From DASRQK01 sp964436635 (GTDB lineage: Bacteria > Bacteroidota > Bacteroidia > Sphingobacteriales > Sphingobacteriaceae): a stretch of 64,000 nucleotides of DNA. Both the position numbers and the translations under genes were made by a program. The stretch is from NCBI GenBank assembly GCA_964436635.1, contig CAYTDM010000006.1, forward strand, positions 35,481-99,480. The letters are read 5' to 3'. Below the pieces are notes generated by a model that searched no databases, had not been told where the DNA came from, and worked only from the letters and a program-made list of their open reading frames with translations. Below are positions 61,866 to 64,000 of this stretch, one piece after another. Within the stretch, counting starts at the first letter, position 1; each line of letters starts with the position of its first letter.

Positions 61866-62342
61866 ATGAGCGCATTAAGAAACAGTGTTCGATTAACGGG
61901 CTATCTTGGTCAAGACCCCGATGTGTTTACTTTTGGAGAAAACCAAAAAATGATTCGAGTGTCCATGGCCACCCATGAACGCTACAAAAACAAGGAAGAT
62001 GAATGGAAGACGGATACCCATTGGCATCAGCTAACGTTTTGGGGGAGAATTGCAGGGTTTGCAGAAAAAACGTTAAAAAAGGGCGATCAGGTGATCATAG
62101 AGGGTCGGTTAGTGAATAATAATTTTGTAGATAAGGAAGGTGTAGCGAGGCAGTCATCGGAAATTGTAGTGAATGAATTATTACTTATTCGTAGCAAAAG
62201 TGAAGAGTTAGAGGCTCAGCTCGAAAAGGGTTATAAGGATGTTAAGGGTGGAAATGATGACAAAAATGGAAGGTATGACGAGGGTGCGGAGGATGAGGAG
62301 GATGAGGAAGAAGATGCCGATGAGGAGGGCGATAAGGAGTAA
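61866..62342 (+). CDS. ssb: single-stranded DNA-binding protein
   Basis: 158 residues: an OB-fold (MSALRNSVRLTGYLGQDPDV; WHQLTFWGRIAGFAEKTLKK; GDQVIIEGRLVNNNFV, around 1-110) followed by an extremely acidic tail (DEEDEEEDADEEGDKE). The canonical hydrophobic C-terminal tip (DDDIPF type) that recruits partner proteins is absent at this stop. In the same frame past the TAA, 21 more acidic codons run to a second TAA at 62406-62408. A 33-bp palindrome lies upstream. Possibly an accessory or mutated SSB. Confidence 0.9.
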   Translation: MSALRNSVRLTGYLGQDPDVFTFGENQKMIRVSMATHERYKNKEDEWKTDTHWHQLTFWGRIAGFAEKTLKKGDQVIIEGRLVNNNFVDKEGVARQSSEIVVNELLLIRSKSEELEAQLEKGYKDVKGGNDDKNGRYDEGAEDEEDEEEDADEEGDKE

Positions 62343-62408
62343 TTGGGAGGCGGCGCGGAGGAAGATGGCGGCGAAAACAAGGATTTAGATGATAATGATA
62401 AGCTGTAA
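62343..62408 (+). other. in-frame coding-like extension beyond the ssb stop
   Basis: Directly after the ssb TAA the same frame continues for 21 codons, Gly/Glu/Asp-rich, ending in GENKDLDDNDKL and then TAA. The composition matches the acidic tail before the stop. It looks like tail-coding DNA cut off by a nonsense change, or by readthrough-dependent coding. Confidence 0.5.
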
Positions 62409-62463
62409 AGGGTGAAGCTGGATTAATATTGGACAGAAATACCCAAATGTTCATAATTTAACT

Positions 62464-62471
62464 TAGTTTTG
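62464..62471 (+). promoter_or_regulatory. -7 element of gcvT
   Basis: TAGTTTTG matches TAnnTTTG; no TTG at 19-20 bp upstream. It lies 49 bp before the gcvT ATG and directly before the hairpin at 62475, so transcription would start within or at the hairpin's edge. Confidence 0.45.
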
Positions 62472-62474
62472 CGT

Positions 62475-62502
62475 GGGATGTGCAAAATGCGCATCCCTTT
62501 TT
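62475..62502 (+). terminator. hairpin with T-run between ssb and gcvT
   Basis: A 9-bp stem (GGGATGTGC with GCGCATCCC, one G-T pair) with a 5-base loop and five T at once after it (62498-62502). It has the form of an intrinsic terminator for ssb, only 18 bp before the gcvT ATG. Confidence 0.75.
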
Positions 62503-62520
62503 CAAGAAATCTATGTTATT

Positions 62521-63600
62521 ATGAAGACTACAGCATTGACTGATTTGCACATCTCTTTAGGGGCGAAGATGGTGCCTTTTGCAGGATTTAATATGCCAGT
62601 ACAATATACAGGCATTAATGTAGAACACGAAGCCGTTCGAACCGGAGTTGGGGTTTTTGATGTTAGCCACATGGGTGAGTTTATTTTGAAAGGACCGAAT
62701 GCCTTGGATTTGGTTCAAAAAGTCACGTCCAATGATGCCTCAAAATTACACGATGGTAAAATTCAATACGCATATTTACCAAACGAAACCGGTGGGGTCG
62801 TCGACGATTTATTAGTGTATCGCATCGATGCTGAAACCTATATGTTAGTGGTAAATGCCAGCAATATTGAAAAAGATTGGGCTTGGATTAGCAAGTACAA
62901 TACGTACGGAGTAGAAATGAAGGACATTTCTGATCGCACGGCGTTGTTTGCCGTACAAGGTCCTAAAGCTGCTGAAGCTTTACAATCTTTAACAGATATC
63001 GATTTGTCATTCATGTCTTACTATACGTTTCAAAAAGGAACATTCGCAGGGGTAGATAATGTGTTGATTTCAGCGACTGGCTACACGGGCGCTGGAGGCT
63101 TTGAAATTTATGTAGATAATGAGTCGGCTAGGCAAGTTTGGGATGCAATTTTCGCAGCAGGTGCTGACTTCCAAATACAACCAATCGGGCTTGGGGCGCG
63201 CGACACCTTGCGCTTAGAAATGGGCTTTTGTCTTTATGGGCATGAAATTACTGACGAGACTTCCCCATTAGAAGCTGGTTTGGGTTGGGTGACGAAGTTC
63301 ACAAAGGATTTTGTAAATGCTGAAATGCTGAAAAAGGAAAAAGAGGCGGGACTGAAAAATAAATTAGTAGGCTTTGAAATGATCGATCGCGGAATCGCAA
63401 GACAAGACTATGAAATAGTAGATGCAGAGGGTACAGTGATTGGAAAAGTTACCTCTGGTACACAATCCCCTACTTTGAAAAAATCCATCGGGATGGGATT
63501 TGTGCCTACTGAGCATGCAGCAGAAGGAAATGAAATCTTTATCCGCATCCGTAACAATGATTTAAAGGCAGTGGTCGTTAAACCTCCGTTTGTTAAATAA
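62521..63600 (+). CDS. gcvT: aminomethyltransferase, glycine cleavage T-protein
   Basis: 359 residues from ATG 62521 (MKTTALTDLHISLGAKMVPF); the longer frame from 62473 runs through the terminator hairpin and is rejected. GcvT releases ammonia from the aminomethyl group on GcvH and forms methylene-tetrahydrofolate. Motifs: GVFDVSHMGEFILKG (around 44-58), the folate-binding Asp in GGVVDDLLVYR (around 82-92), TGYTGAGGFEIY (around 183-194) and GLGARDTLRLEMGFCLYGHE (around 220-239). A strong terminator follows. Confidence 0.96.
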   Translation: MKTTALTDLHISLGAKMVPFAGFNMPVQYTGINVEHEAVRTGVGVFDVSHMGEFILKGPNALDLVQKVTSNDASKLHDGKIQYAYLPNETGGVVDDLLVYRIDAETYMLVVNASNIEKDWAWISKYNTYGVEMKDISDRTALFAVQGPKAAEALQSLTDIDLSFMSYYTFQKGTFAGVDNVLISATGYTGAGGFEIYVDNESARQVWDAIFAAGADFQIQPIGLGARDTLRLEMGFCLYGHEITDETSPLEAGLGWVTKFTKDFVNAEMLKKEKEAGLKNKLVGFEMIDRGIARQDYEIVDAEGTVIGKVTSGTQSPTLKKSIGMGFVPTEHAAEGNEIFIRIRNNDLKAVVVKPPFVK

Positions 63601-63626
63601 TTTTTCCTAAGAGAGATAAATGATAG

Positions 63627-63656
63627 AAAAATAGGTCCTTATGGGACCTATTTTTT
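63627..63656 (+). terminator. intrinsic terminator of gcvT
   Basis: A stem of about 12 bp (AAAATAGGTCC and its complement) with a 4-base loop, followed by a run of T. The stop codon of the small minus-strand gene (63648-63650) lies within the right arm, so the hairpin probably serves both convergent genes. Confidence 0.9.
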
Positions 63657-63875
63657 TTGGCTCTTTGGTGCTCTAGATTTTAATTCGGGAACTTCTTTCG
63701 TTGTAGCCCTTATGTTTCTCAACAAGTTAATTTTTAGATAGGCTAAAAACAACATCAGACCGATGGAAACGGCTAAAATAGTATACTGGCCTGCTGAATA
63801 CGCTGAAATGGTACTCATAAATAACAACACAATTCCTAAAGTCAACAGGGTATTATAAAAGAATTTTAATTTCAT
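63648..63875 (-). CDS. small two-helix membrane protein
   Basis: 75 residues: an N-terminal helix (FFYNTLLTLGIVLLFMSTIS, around 5-24), a second helix (YTILAVSIGLMLFLAYLKIN, around 31-50), then a basic cytoplasmic tail (LRNIRATTKEVPELKSRAPK). No recognised family. It begins 6 bp after the rhodanese gene stop, so the two are probably cotranscribed, and its stop lies in the shared terminator. Confidence 0.72.
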   Translation of the reverse strand: MKLKFFYNTLLTLGIVLLFMSTISAYSAGQYTILAVSIGLMLFLAYLKINLLRNIRATTKEVPELKSRAPKSQKK

Positions 63876-63881
63876 GTTTGT

Positions 63882-64000
63882 TTAATAAACATTTAGACTT
63901 GGGTCAATTTTATCCTTCCAAGCTAAGATGCCTCCTTGTAAATTACTCAAGTTGTTAAATCCTTGCTGTTCTAAATACATCACCGCATTGGCACTTCTTT
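63882..64000 (-). CDS. rhodanese-like domain protein (partial, 5' end off window)
   Basis: The minus-strand frame open at the right edge reads RSANAVMYLEQQGFNNLSNL then QGGILAWKDKI and ends DPSLNVY-stop (63882-63884). This is the C-terminal half of a rhodanese domain: the RS residues follow the active-site Cys loop, and the GGILAW motif is characteristic. Active-site Cys and start are outside the window. It would act in sulfur transfer. Confidence 0.85.
   Translation of the reverse strand, partial: RSANAVMYLEQQGFNNLSNLQGGILAWKDKIDPSLNVY

Noticed and set aside
62242..62454. His/Pro-rich 70-residue minus-strand ORF
   Set aside because: It is the reverse of the acidic GAG/GAT codon run of ssb.
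62409..62520. Glycine riboswitch before gcvT
   Set aside because: The space holds only a short hairpin with T-run and a promoter element; the conserved glycine-aptamer core is not seen.
1..64000. tRNA, rRNA, insertion sequences, prophage or toxin-antitoxin modules
   Set aside because: None was seen by eye on either strand; the intergenic spaces are short and accounted for by promoters, hairpins and repeats. A tRNA/Rfam scan was not possible.

Overview
The window is a chromosomal segment of a Bacteroidota bacterium, most likely a Cytophagales-type freshwater or soil lineage; the genus is not determinable here. Support: an unfused 14-gene nuo order with separate nuoC and nuoD and a short nuoG, a Ton cluster with one ExbB and two ExbDs, a SusC/TonB-receptor-like beta-barrel, OmpA proteins with a thrombospondin type 3 calcium loop, AT-rich leaders without clear Shine-Dalgarno sequences, and promoters of the phylum's type (TTG, about 19 bp, TAnnTTTG). 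Almost all of it is core housekeeping DNA. I see no insertion sequence, prophage, CRISPR array, tRNA or rRNA. A run of 100 N at 48482-48581 marks an assembly gap inside a tandem repeat.

Layout. 1-12818 (minus): complex I, nuoA to nuoN, with nuoN cut by the left edge. 12964-18974 (minus): envelope energy cluster exbB, exbD, exbD, tonB, a small membrane protein, a PstS-like lipoprotein and a TPR protein. 19414-23637: YciH/SUI1 protein (minus), metK (plus) behind a SAM-II-like riboswitch, fabD and an M16 peptidase (minus). 23706-32829 (minus): OmpA porin-like protein, a phosphate block (pit plus DUF47 partner behind a Pho-box-like repeat, and a PhoR-like kinase), psd, a secreted MORN-type protein and polA. 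32948-35682 (plus): rsgA and an AsmA-like protein. 35706-38177 (minus): xth, a cyclophilin, a small hypothetical and an OmpA lipoprotein. 38306-40264 (plus): hflX and lipB. 40348-45721 (minus): S41 protease, gcvP, alpha/beta hydrolase. 45853-48327 (plus): S9 peptidase. 48328-48710: a 32-bp minisatellite and a strong terminator. 48711-58438 (minus): comM, cdsA, DUF2007, CPBP protease, tail-specific protease, and a beta-barrel with a small secreted partner. 58571-64000: rnhB (plus), yfhO-like (minus), ssb and gcvT (plus), a small membrane protein and a partial rhodanese (minus).

How parts work together. Complex I makes the proton gradient that ExbB/ExbD/TonB passes to outer-membrane receptors such as the 54.8-57.7 kb barrel. 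gcvP and gcvT are two parts of the glycine cleavage system, at separate loci. psd and cdsA belong to phospholipid synthesis, fabD to fatty-acid synthesis. The kinase, DUF47 and Pit genes form a phosphate-handling block whose promoter carries a Pho-box-like direct repeat.

The most unusual signals are non-coding: tandem repeats touching or closely following the 3' ends of three genes (18-bp units at fabD, 21-bp units at the MORN gene, 32-bp units after the S9 peptidase); a SAM-II-like riboswitch at the metK transcript start; a 33-bp palindrome in front of ssb; an in-frame acidic coding-like tail beyond the ssb stop; and intercistronic hairpins in the nuo and exb operons. I found no convincing new multi-gene system.
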